Made by a program: the position numbers and the translations under genes. Below the pieces are notes generated by a model. The model searched no databases. It saw only the letters and a program-made list of their open reading frames with translations, and had not been told where the DNA came from. Positions 6,523 to 13,743 of a DNA stretch of 24,556 nt are shown here, one piece after another (within the stretch, counting starts at the first letter, position 1; each line of letters begins with the position of its first letter). Origin of the DNA: CAZPEV01 sp964585635. Lineage in GTDB: Bacteria; Zixibacteria; MSB-5A5; GN15; JAAZOE01. The stretch covers positions 1 to 24,556 of the forward strand of contig CAZPEV010000029.1 of assembly GCA_964585635.1 (NCBI GenBank). Direction: 5' to 3'.

Positions 6523-9500
6523 ATGGGCAGATTTCTACAAAGCGTCATAGTCGTGGTGCTGTTTGCCTTGACCGCAGCGCCGGCAAGCACTTTCGGCCAA
6601 ACACCACACATTGCAACCGTCTATCCGGCACAGAATGCCTCGAACGTGTCGATGGGAACGAATATCACGGTGATTTTCGATACCCCGATGGCCGGTGGTA
6701 CAATCAATAATAATAGCTTTAAGGTTAGTTCACCATTCAACGGAGTCGTACAGGGGACGGTCACTTATAACAATCAACTACTCACCGCAAGGTTTGACCC
6801 CCTAAACAATTTCAAACCGGGCGAAGTGGTCACAGTAGTGCTGACTACCGATATTACTTCGTCATCGGGGCAGCCTCTTGCTCGCGGCTACTCCTGGAGG
6901 TTTACCGTCATCGTCGGGTCCGGAGGCGGCTCGTTTGAGTTGCACGCAACGTATGACCTTTCCTTCGGCGACAATTATGCGATCTGTGCGGCCGATTTCA
7001 ATCAGGACGGCCATATCGATCTGGCTGTCACCAGCTATGAGTGGAACAGCCAGACTGTCGGTATTCTCCTGAACGATGGCGCCGGCGGTTTCTCGACTCC
7101 CGCCCTCTACGACGGGGGTCAGGCAATCCACGGTGTGAGTGCCGCAGATTTTAATGGCGACGGTTTTCCTGACCTAGTGACCGGCAACAGCTATTTCCAA
7201 ACGGTAACGATCCTGATGAACAATGGCCCCGGCTACAACGGCGCCTTTGGAAATCCGACCGCCTATCCGATAGACGGTGACGGTTCGGGCACAGCGGTTG
7301 GTGATTTCGATAATGACGGCGATATCGACGTGGCTGCCGTCGGGCTCGACAAAGTATCCATTCTTGTGAATAATGGTGACGGTACTTTCGCCACCCCATG
7401 CGTATCATATGTTGTTGGTCAATGGCTTAATAACTTGGTCGCCGCCGACTTCAATGGGGATGGCTTTCTTGACTTGGCTACCGGGGATTGGTCCGACGAC
7501 CTGCAAGTCCTCCTGAATGCCGGTGATGGATCCTTCGGGGCGCCTCAGCCGTATCCGATCGGCGACAACAGCAATATCTATGGGATCACCACTGCCGATC
7601 TTGATAACGACCGGGATCTGGACATAGTCGCCACGGGTGACCTGATATTACACATGTCAATAATGACCAATGATGGTAGCGGTCACTTCCAACTTCACAG
7701 CCTTTACAATCCAGGCGGTCACTGCCACTTCCCGATGGTCGGTGACATCGATGCCGATGGCGATCAGGATATCTTTTTCGAGGTAAATCACAATGTATTA
7801 TATACGTACTTCAATTACGGCGATGCCACCTTCGAAAAGTGCGGCACGTATGACTCAGGTACTGACCCAAACGGAGTTGCAGTCGCTGACTATGACGGTG
7901 ATGGCGATCTTGATGCTGCGATCGTCGATGGTAGCTCGATCACTGGGAGAAAACTCCGCATCTTCTACAATGTGGAACCTCATCCATGTCCGCCGCTGCG
8001 GAAGGACAAGGAATGCGGTATCATCTGGATCGATAAAGTGGAGGAGGTGTTGCTCGGGCATTATGCCAAAATATCCATCTTCGGAGAGAACTTCAGATTC
8101 GAAATGGGCGCGTTTGACTTCCTGATCGCCTACGACGCGCCGGCCCTGACGTTTATTGAAGCGCAGCCGGGGCAAATGCTCGATTCCTGCAACTGGGAAT
8201 ACTTCACCTATCGGTTCGGCGCCGACGGCAACTGCGGCGACGCCTGCCCGTCAGGCCTGCTGCGCATCATCGCCCTGGCGGAAACCAATAACGGCCCCAT
8301 ACATCCCACCTGCTTCGGCCCGCCCGACACCGATCCGCATGAGCTGGCGGATCTGACCTTTTATGTCACCCCCGACAGAACCATCCAGGGTCAGTATCTG
8401 CCGGTCTGGTTCTTCTGGGGCGACTGCGGTGATAACACCATCTCGAACGTCGGCGGGGACACCTTGTACCTGGATCGGTGCGTGCGGGACTTCCAGGATA
8501 ATGTTATCTGGAACGAACTGGATGATGAAAATTATCCCGAAACAGGTCGAATACGATTCGTCGGCGCGCCGGACGCCTGCATCCTCGATACGGCTCTGCG
8601 TCCTGATCTGAAGACGGTGCCGACCCGCTGCATTTGCTTCCGCTTCGGCGGTTTTGACATTATTCCTGACACCCTCATCGACGCCCGGGGTGACATCAAC
8701 CTCAACGGCATACCCAACGAGGTCGCCGACGCCGTCATGCTCACCAACTACTTTATCGAGGGACCGACCGCTTTCGACAATCACTACGAGGGCTCCGTCG
8801 CCGCCTCCGATGTCAACGCCGATGGCATCGCCCTATCAATCGGTGATCTGGTTTACCTCATTCGCATCATCACCGGCGACGCCCTGCCGTACGCCAAGCC
8901 GGTCGCCTCGGCCGAACCGGCCCAACTCAGCCTGTTGGTCAACCATACCGCCGCCAGTCTGGCCGTCAACTCGGCCGCCGACCTCGGTGCCGGATATTTT
9001 GTCATCAACCACACCGGCTACACGGTGAGTCCGCCGCAACTGATCAACGGCGCCTCCGACATGACCCTCAAGTACAGCGACGAAAACGGTATCCTCAAGG
9101 TGCTGGTCTACAGCATGGAGAAGGACCACAAGATCGCCGCCGGATCGCAGCACCTGCTGGTGATTCCGATCAGCGGTCAGGGAACCCTGACTATCCAGGA
9201 TGCCCAACTGGCCGATTACTTTGGCCGCCTGATCCCGGTGGAAACGGCCGGTCCGGCGCCGATGCCGTCCGCCTACGCCCTGCACCAGAACTATCCCAAT
9301 CCGTTCAACGCCACCACCCGGATCATCTATGAACTGCCGCAGCCCGCTCAGGTGAAACTTGAGATCATCAACGTGCTGGGGCAGACGGTCGCGACCGTGA
9401 TCGACCGCTACGAGTCGGCCGGCATCCACAGTGCCGAGTGGAGCGGAACCGACGGTCAGGGTCACCCCGTCGCCAGCGGCATCTATCTTTATCGGATGAC

Positions 9501-9546
9501 CGCCGGAGGCTTCACCGCTGAGAAGAAGATGGTGTTGATGAAGTAG
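6523..9546 (+). CDS. Exported FG-GAP/VCBS-repeat protein with cohesin-like, dockerin-like and C-terminal sorting domains
   Basis: A 1007-residue modular exported protein; its ligand is unknown. In order: signal peptide (1 to about 25, ending ASTFGQ); bacterial Ig-like Big_5 domain (about 28-131); seven FG-GAP/VCBS repeats with calcium-loop signatures such as ADFNGDGFPDL (about 140-482); a Cys-containing cohesin-like region (about 495-690); a dockerin-like pair, GDINLNGIPNEVADAVML and DVNADGIALSIGDLVYLI (about 723-785); a further beta region; and a terminal FlgD-like/type IX-style sorting domain with QNYPNPFN (922-929). The start at 6523 is set by AGGAG and the signal peptide; the frame extends further upstream without one. 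A likely role is surface adhesion or polymer binding. The first half is AT-richer than the second, suggesting module shuffling. Confidence 0.88.
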   Translation: MGRFLQSVIVVVLFALTAAPASTFGQTPHIATVYPAQNASNVSMGTNITVIFDTPMAGGTINNNSFKVSSPFNGVVQGTVTYNNQLLTARFDPLNNFKPGEVVTVVLTTDITSSSGQPLARGYSWRFTVIVGSGGGSFELHATYDLSFGDNYAICAADFNQDGHIDLAVTSYEWNSQTVGILLNDGAGGFSTPALYDGGQAIHGVSAADFNGDGFPDLVTGNSYFQTVTILMNNGPGYNGAFGNPTAYPIDGDGSGTAVGDFDNDGDIDVAAVGLDKVSILVNNGDGTFATPCVSYVVGQWLNNLVAADFNGDGFLDLATGDWSDDLQVLLNAGDGSFGAPQPYPIGDNSNIYGITTADLDNDRDLDIVATGDLILHMSIMTNDGSGHFQLHSLYNPGGHCHFPMVGDIDADGDQDIFFEVNHNVLYTYFNYGDATFEKCGTYDSGTDPNGVAVADYDGDGDLDAAIVDGSSITGRKLRIFYNVEPHPCPPLRKDKECGIIWIDKVEEVLLGHYAKISIFGENFRFEMGAFDFLIAYDAPALTFIEAQPGQMLDSCNWEYFTYRFGADGNCGDACPSGLLRIIALAETNNGPIHPTCFGPPDTDPHELADLTFYVTPDRTIQGQYLPVWFFWGDCGDNTISNVGGDTLYLDRCVRDFQDNVIWNELDDENYPETGRIRFVGAPDACILDTALRPDLKTVPTRCICFRFGGFDIIPDTLIDARGDINLNGIPNEVADAVMLTNYFIEGPTAFDNHYEGSVAASDVNADGIALSIGDLVYLIRIITGDALPYAKPVASAEPAQLSLLVNHTAASLAVNSAADLGAGYFVINHTGYTVSPPQLINGASDMTLKYSDENGILKVLVYSMEKDHKIAAGSQHLLVIPISGQGTLTIQDAQLADYFGRLIPVETAGPAPMPSAYALHQNYPNPFNATTRIIYELPQPAQVKLEIINVLGQTVATVIDRYESAGIHSAEWSGTDGQGHPVASGIYLYRMTAGGFTAEKKMVLMK

Positions 9547-9600
9547 TGTTCTTTGGCCGCGTTACTGACCTGCCGCGGTCAATCGGTCTTCATTCAGAAA

Positions 9601-9632
9601 TCCCCCGGTCACCTGCCAAGATGGCCGGGGGA
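9601..9632. terminator. Intergenic hairpin between convergent genes
   Basis: An 11-base stem (TCCCCCGGTCA with TGGCCGGGGGA, one G-U position) around a 10-base loop. Short T-rich stretches on both sides are weak. It lies between the exported protein (plus) and the NTF2-like lipoprotein (minus), so it probably terminates both. Confidence 0.55.
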
Positions 9633-9687
9633 TGCTATTTGATCCTCTGTGTCGCCTTAGAAATCGATATAGAATGGACTCTTTGCC

Positions 9688-10209
9688 CTAATCCTTCCTG
9701 GCCCTGTTCAGGAAATCCTCAAGGGCGTGAGAGAAGTGCATTTGCCTGATCTTCCACTGGCCGTCGATCTTCTCCAATACGCCGGTCCAGCGGACATTTA
9801 CCCAGTTCGACGGCTGGCCGTTCCATTCATTGAAATCATCGAGATAGCATGACCACCAAGCGCAATCACCGGAGCGGGATAGACCGATCCGCAGATCTTT
9901 AAAGTCCGATCTGACCCCCTTGAAGGCCGGGTTCATGAATACCTGCTCCGTCAGCGTCTTGAATGACTCGGCGCCGGAGATTGTCCCGGCGTTGTCCGGA
10001 GAGAACCAGAATAGCGAGGAGTCCATGGCGAAGCAACTATAGGACAAATCCTTGTCCTTGTTCAACACCCACCTGATTGAATTCTTGATGACTTGTTCGA
10101 CCTTGGCTTTCTCGGCCACGGGATCCACTTTTTCGGACATGGTACCGCATCCTCCAAGCAACAGGAGAATAATGAGGGTGACGCTCACGACGTGCAAGCG
10201 TTTCGTCAT
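9688..10209 (-). CDS. Lipoprotein with SnoaL/NTF2-like domain
   Basis: A 173-residue lipoprotein. The signal segment MTKRLHVVSVTLIILLLLGG ends in a lipobox LGGC (Cys21), so it is membrane-anchored on the periplasmic side. Residues 35-170 look like a cone-shaped NTF2/SnoaL-3 (DUF4440-type) fold: an N-terminal helix VEQVIKNSIRWVLNKD, a KDLSYSCFAMD turn and the closing strand pair WTGVLEKIDGQWKIRQMHFS, which is the most diagnostic part. Such domains bind small ligands or act as uncharacterised stress proteins, so the substrate is unknown. The ATG has GGGAG nine bases upstream. It overlaps the stop of a possible 20-codon leader by ATGA. Confidence 0.78.
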   Translation of the reverse strand: MTKRLHVVSVTLIILLLLGGCGTMSEKVDPVAEKAKVEQVIKNSIRWVLNKDKDLSYSCFAMDSSLFWFSPDNAGTISGAESFKTLTEQVFMNPAFKGVRSDFKDLRIGLSRSGDCAWWSCYLDDFNEWNGQPSNWVNVRWTGVLEKIDGQWKIRQMHFSHALEDFLNRARKD

Positions 10210-10268
10210 TTCAGTATCTCCCTTCTCCGCGTTTCCATGATTTTCGGATCGACCCGATGGATAACCAT
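10206..10268 (-). CDS. Possible 20-residue leader peptide coupled to the lipoprotein gene
   Basis: A short frame starting MVIHRVDPK and ending REILK. It has a good Shine-Dalgarno, GGGAGG, seven bases before its ATG. Its TGA overlaps the lipoprotein ATG as ATGA, the usual arrangement for translational coupling. No homology is recognised and the frame is short enough to arise by chance. Confidence 0.3.
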   Translation of the reverse strand: MVIHRVDPKIMETRRREILK

Positions 10269-10383
10269 AGCGCTGCCTCCCGATGATCCTTCAGCCTCCG
10301 AATAATCGTTTGCCTATTGACGTAAAGCCATAATAATTCGTTTAGTCCATCCGCTGACTCACTGCTATCGGTCACTTCCGCGC

Positions 10384-10413
10384 AAAAAAAAGCCCGTCGG
10401 GATGACGGGCTTT
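10384..10413 (-). terminator. Intrinsic terminator of the caspase-like gene
   Basis: An 8-base GC-rich stem (AGCCCGTC/GACGGGCT, 10391-10411) around a 5-base loop. It is extended by A-T pairs and followed, in the minus direction, by a run of eight T (10384-10391). It is a canonical rho-independent terminator about 75 bases after the stop codon at 10489. Confidence 0.88.
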
Positions 10414-10423
10414 CTTACTCGTG

Positions 10424-10449
10424 GCTGGTGCACGCCCTCGTGCACCAGC
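10424..10449. repeat. Perfect 10-bp hairpin before the terminator
   Basis: GCTGGTGCAC and its exact complement GTGCACCAGC flank a 6-base loop (10434-10439). It lies between the caspase-like gene's stop and its terminator. No T-run follows, so it may be an mRNA 3'-end stabiliser. Confidence 0.55.
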
Positions 10450-10488
10450 GCCTTGTTTCCGGCATCGATAAAATCAGACGGACGTCAA

Positions 10489-11379
10489 TTACATATCGAG
10501 TTTGCCGGTGTACAGATCGGTATGGGCCGGGCTGACCCGGACATGGTTGGCCGAAGCCCAGGCCTTCATGCCGGTTTCGGCGTAAGAGGCGGCATCCTCG
10601 GCGTAGATTTTGCCGGCATTATTGACGGCATAGATCCAGTAGTAGGTCCAGGCGCCGTTTTGCAGCGTTGGGGCGTCGTAGGAATAGGTGCTGTTGGAAG
10701 CGGTGGCGATCACCTCACCGGTAGCGCCGGCGTTCAGGAAACTGCCCGCCTCGCAGGCGTCGATGGTGATATTCTTCTTCGTGCAGTTGGCCCCGTTGAT
10801 GTACTGCATGACGAAGCCGTTGGTGATGTAGTACAGGTCGGTCGAGATGAGACAGGAGCCGTAGGAAGAATACTTGGCGCCGTGACCGGAATAGCCGAAT
10901 GCGATTTCATCGCCGGGAACGGCCATGGCCACCAGCCATTCGAAACCGGCCTGCATATTGGCCGCGGTGGCGTTGCGGTCGAGGTCCATGCGAATGGTGA
11001 AGCCCTGGGACTGATAGTAAGATTTCATCTCCTGGGCGTCGTCATCGCAATACTGCAGGTCGTTGGCCGTGCCTTCATAGTCGGAGATGCCGACGAGGTA
11101 GGCATACTTGTGGGCCGGATTCGGGTTCGGATCGGCATTGCCGGTATCCGGTGGCGGCGGTTTGGGAGGCTTGTAGGCCGCGGAATAGTCTGCGGTCGGC
11201 TTCATCGTGAACGATTCAATGGTAACGGCCGGACGGGTGTCCACGAATTCGGGACGCTGAACGAGCGGGCCAAGGCTGGCCGTGTCAGGGCCGGGATCGG
11301 TGATTCGGGGCGTATCGCTGCACCCGAGCACCAGAAGCAGCGTGCAACAAACAGCGAGCAACATGAAAAACCTTTTCAT
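10489..11379 (-). CDS. Exported caspase-like (clan CD) cysteine peptidase lipoprotein
   Basis: A 296-residue lipoprotein: MKRFFMLLAVCCTLLLVLGC is a signal peptide ending in a lipobox with Cys20. A Pro-rich, low-complexity linker (about 65-90, KPPKPPPPDTG) precedes the peptidase domain (about 91-290). The first strand is YAYLVGISDYEG. The catalytic His is in FGYSGHGA (His166) and the nucleophile in IDACEAGSF (Cys209). The hydrophobic-GHG and DACxxGS pattern is that of caspases, metacaspases (C14) and the related C13/C11 peptidases. Substrate specificity cannot be read. GGAGGAGG lies 5 bases before the ATG. It stands alone, with a strong terminator behind it and paired inverted repeats upstream. 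Both dyad residues are intact, so it should be active outside the cytoplasm. Confidence 0.85.
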   Translation of the reverse strand: MKRFFMLLAVCCTLLLVLGCSDTPRITDPGPDTASLGPLVQRPEFVDTRPAVTIESFTMKPTADYSAAYKPPKPPPPDTGNADPNPNPAHKYAYLVGISDYEGTANDLQYCDDDAQEMKSYYQSQGFTIRMDLDRNATAANMQAGFEWLVAMAVPGDEIAFGYSGHGAKYSSYGSCLISTDLYYITNGFVMQYINGANCTKKNITIDACEAGSFLNAGATGEVIATASNSTYSYDAPTLQNGAWTYYWIYAVNNAGKIYAEDAASYAETGMKAWASANHVRVSPAHTDLYTGKLDM

Positions 11380-11438
11380 GTGTGCCTCCTCCTGGCTGGA
11401 ATTGAAGGGTGATGGGTGAGAATAAACACCAATGTATC

Positions 11439-11473
11439 TGTATTCGATGAATACATTTTTGCCTTGGCAAAAA
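11439..11473. promoter_or_regulatory. Two adjacent inverted repeats upstream of the caspase-like gene
   Basis: TGTATTC-GAT-GAATACA (11439-11455) abuts TTTTTGCC-TT-GGCAAAAA (11456-11473). Both are near-perfect dyads in the AT-rich upstream region, 60-94 bases before the start codon. They could be operator sites. A weak promoter-like TTGCCA overlaps the second one on the minus strand. Confidence 0.4.
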
Positions 11474-11897
11474 ATTAACCCTACGCCGACAAAATAATCA
11501 ATGTTTTATCTCATGCAAGCGCTTTTTTGGCTCCGGGCAGGGGCACCGGGGACAAATGCGGTCGCGGCAAATTCAATAGCCGGCGGCCCCGCCCTGTGGG
11601 CCGCGCCGATTTCACCGTCAGCCGCCACCCGCTGTCAGGCGGCATAATCCTCCCGCCAAAAGGCAGGCCACCCATCGCTTCAAAACCTCGCACAGAAGCC
11701 GACTCCGACTGCAAAGAACGCCAAATCGATGGAGGTTCCATATCGAGCGGCGCCGGGAATTGATGCAAAATCTCGTTGGACTAACATGGCCGCGTTGGGA
11801 TTGCCGGGAAATGGGATCGTTTGCTCATTTCTCTGATTTTTGTAGTTCGGTCGACCGTTTTGATCGTGGTCTGGCAGGGTTGTTTGGTCCCGAATTG

Positions 11898-12023
11898 ACC
11901 GTTTTCGGCAGACAGAATCATTTGGTGCCCGGCCGATGTCCACATCGGCCGGAGGAATCATTTTCGGGCAGATGTGGACCCGCCGCCGGGGGGCCGCGCA
12001 CCGTTTCCGGCAGACATAATCAT
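11898..12023 (+). repeat. Imperfect 24-bp direct repeat, 102 bases apart
   Basis: Copy 1 at 11898-11921 and copy 2 at 12000-12023 both begin ACCGTTT and contain CGGCAGACA(G/T)AATCAT, with two mismatches in 24 bases. A partial third copy, AATCATTTTCGGGCAGA, is near 11956-11972. Confidence 0.6.
11929..11952. repeat. Perfect 11-bp inverted repeat
   Basis: CCGGCCGATGT, two central C bases, then the exact complement ACATCGGCCGG. It lies between the two direct-repeat copies. It is not followed by a T-run, so it is not a standard terminator. Confidence 0.55.
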
Positions 12024-12137
12024 AGCCACGGGTGAATGTATCCATATATATGGGGGCGGCGTTGCGATCACCATCGATTCTGTGGCGAAATCGAGATCAA
12101 GCGATAGCCGGCCCACCCGCATGCGTTGGCAGATCAC

Positions 12138-12157
12138 CCCCAAGCCGAAGCTTGGGG
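12138..12157. repeat. Hairpin CCCCAAGC-CGAA-GCTTGGGG
   Basis: An 8-bp perfect stem with a CGAA tetraloop, about 40 bases before the recognisable part of the IS110 transposase remnant. It may mark the break-point of the decayed element. Confidence 0.45.
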
Positions 12158-12197
12158 TTGCCACCCAGAGGTTATGTTTGAAAATAAAGCATGCACC

Positions 12198-12506
12198 CGG
12201 CGGTTCCAGACGGGCGAACAGATCGCCAGTTTTGTCGGTTTGACGGCGGCCGAGGATTCCAGCGGCGAGAGTATCCATCGGGGTCATATTACGGGTCAGG
12301 GATCGGCGCAGGTGCGTGCCTGGCTGATCCAATGCGCCTGGCGGGCGATTCGGCTGGATCCGGTGTTACTCCATAAGTTCCGAGCAGTGTGGTTGTCCTC
12401 GGGGAGCAAAAAGAAGGCGATTGTGGCGGTGGCCCGGAAGCTGGTCGTGCGGATGCGCACGGTGGAAGTCACCGGCCAGCCATATGTGATCGGTATGGAA
12501 CGATAA
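12198..12506 (+). pseudogene. IS110-family transposase, C-terminal fragment
   Basis: About 102 residues match only the C-terminal half of IS110/IS1111 transposases (Transposase_20, with its Ser nucleophile region). Visible blocks are RRFQTGEQIASFVGLTAAED, then SSGESIHRGHITGQG, then VRAWLIQCAW and KKKAIVAVARKLVVRM. The N-terminal DEDD RuvC-like domain is absent upstream in any frame. The frame is open back to 12126, but that part (MADHPQAEAWGC) is not transposase-like. It is a truncated, immobile remnant. Its presence beside a restriction-modification system fits transfer into this locus. Confidence 0.75.
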
Positions 12507-12551
12507 ATCGAGAGAGCGATGCGACGAAACGCTTCGGCGAAGAATGTACAG

Positions 12552-12738
12552 CGGTAGCCCACCAGTGCGATAGAGCACGTACTTTAGGATGCTGACACTC
12601 CCGCCGAGTCGACGAAGCTAGAACCTTGTGGCTCTGACCACGAATAGCAGGTTGTCCGGACCTCTCGACAGAAAGAAAAACCTAACGGGTAGCCACTTCC
12701 CGCTTGACTTCTCTCATAGCGGGTGGGCTACCGGCTAA
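12552..12738. repeat. REP-like inverted repeat pair (CGGTAGCCCACC motif)
   Basis: CGGTAGCCCACC at 12552-12563 is the exact reverse complement of 12722-12733. A further degenerate copy, CGGGTAGCCAC, begins at 12686 and could pair locally with GTGGGCTACCGG. A 13-of-14 match, AGCCGGTAACCCAC, recurs at 21344-21357. No gene is seen in the enclosed 12507-12765 gap. Confidence 0.5.
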
Positions 12739-12765
12739 AGAGGCAAGCCACCCGCCACCCGTGCA

Positions 12766-13743
12766 TCAGCGGCGCTGCTTATGCGTGTCTGCCGCATGCG
12801 ATTGTTGGGCTTTTATTCCCTTTTTATCCAGAAATGTCAGTTGCTCTGGTCGTTTGGCAGTTTCAATTCCATACATGGAGGCAACCGAAGCCTCAAATGT
12901 TTTTAGCTCATTCTCATGATGTTTCAAGAACCATTGTTTGTGTTTCTCAAGATATTCCTCTCGGATATCCGGTCTTCGAAGATCAAGGGGAACTCTTGCC
13001 ATTCGTGGATCAACACTGTCAAATCCTGCAAAAGGTACACTCAGACGAGCTTTGATCAGGTCCACATAGTCCGGATTAATCTCAATTCCTATCACCTTTC
13101 TACCAAGTTGTTGACAAACTCGCAGAGTTGTACCGCTGCCAGCAAATGGGTCTACTACTGAGTCTCCTTCGTCGGATGATGCAAGTACCATTCGCTCAAT
13201 CAGTCCCTCTGGTTTCTGTGTCGGGTGATTCTGTCTATTCCCATTACAATAGTGCACATGAGAAAATCCCCATACGTCTCCCGGATTGGCTCCCCTCATA
13301 TTGTTTCTGTCTCGATAATATTTCTGGGGGACACGGACGCTGTCTAAGTTAAATTTGAAGTCCTGACTATTTGTAAACATCAGAATGTCGTCATGCCGAG
13401 GAGAAAATCCCTTGGTCTTCCCCATGCCTTGCGTGTAATGCCATACGATCCAGCTATTAAAGAACATCTGAAGTTCGCGGTCGAGAATATCGTACATATA
13501 GGAGATGAACCTGAATCCCATGAAGACATAGAGTGTCCCAGACGGCTTTAGGGTGCGATGGGCTTCCGCTAACCACTTACGGGAAAAGGACAGATACTCG
13601 TCAAAGCCTTGCACGTCATGGTTGTTGCCGTAATCCTTCCCGAGGTTATAGGGCGGATCGGCGATTATCAGGTCAACTGCACCAGATTCGATTTTTCCCA
13701 GCTCATCTTGCGCATCGCCTGTAATGATCTGGATGCTATCCAT
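12766..13743 (-). CDS. Type II DNA methyltransferase, beta class (DPPY)
   Basis: A 325-residue SAM-dependent amino-methyltransferase that would protect the site cut by the adjacent nuclease. Motif IV, IADPPYNLG, comes near the N-terminus. Motif I, DPFAGSGTT, comes later, followed by IGIEINPDYVDL. This order defines the beta class, and DPPY favours N6-adenine over N4-cytosine. HPTQKPEGLIERM precedes motif I, as usual. A C-terminal extension of about 70 residues ends in a low-quality tail (HAADTHKQRR) that runs into repeat DNA. I start at the ATG overlapping the nuclease stop (ATGGATAG, 8-base overlap), which implies translational coupling; in-frame Met codons lie further upstream. Its composition is AT-richer than the flanking core genes. 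Confidence 0.88.
   Translation of the reverse strand: MDSIQIITGDAQDELGKIESGAVDLIIADPPYNLGKDYGNNHDVQGFDEYLSFSRKWLAEAHRTLKPSGTLYVFMGFRFISYMYDILDRELQMFFNSWIVWHYTQGMGKTKGFSPRHDDILMFTNSQDFKFNLDSVRVPQKYYRDRNNMRGANPGDVWGFSHVHYCNGNRQNHPTQKPEGLIERMVLASSDEGDSVVDPFAGSGTTLRVCQQLGRKVIGIEINPDYVDLIKARLSVPFAGFDSVDPRMARVPLDLRRPDIREEYLEKHKQWFLKHHENELKTFEASVASMYGIETAKRPEQLTFLDKKGIKAQQSHAADTHKQRR

Larger units (their letters stand above)
11474..12190. other. Gene-poor, repeat-bearing intergenic stretch
   Basis: About 700 bases with no gene I recognise. Open frames on both strands have no start signal, composition or motif support. The stretch holds a 24-base direct repeat (11898 and 12000), a perfect hairpin at 11929-11952 and a small hairpin at 12138-12157. 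It looks like decayed DNA next to the IS110 remnant. Confidence 0.4.

Noticed and set aside
11898..12023. CRISPR array
   Set aside because: Only two full repeat copies with unequal, structured intervening DNA, and no cas genes in the window.
11511..12045. Overlapping open frames on both strands between the caspase-like gene and the IS110 remnant
   Set aside because: Pro/Arg-rich translations without start signals or domains. A hydrophobic C-terminal stretch on the minus strand (DLAFFAVGVGF) was considered as a membrane protein end but is too short to support.
12126..12197. Start of the IS110 transposase at 12126
   Set aside because: The first 24 codons cover a hairpin and do not look like transposase; homology begins only near 12198.
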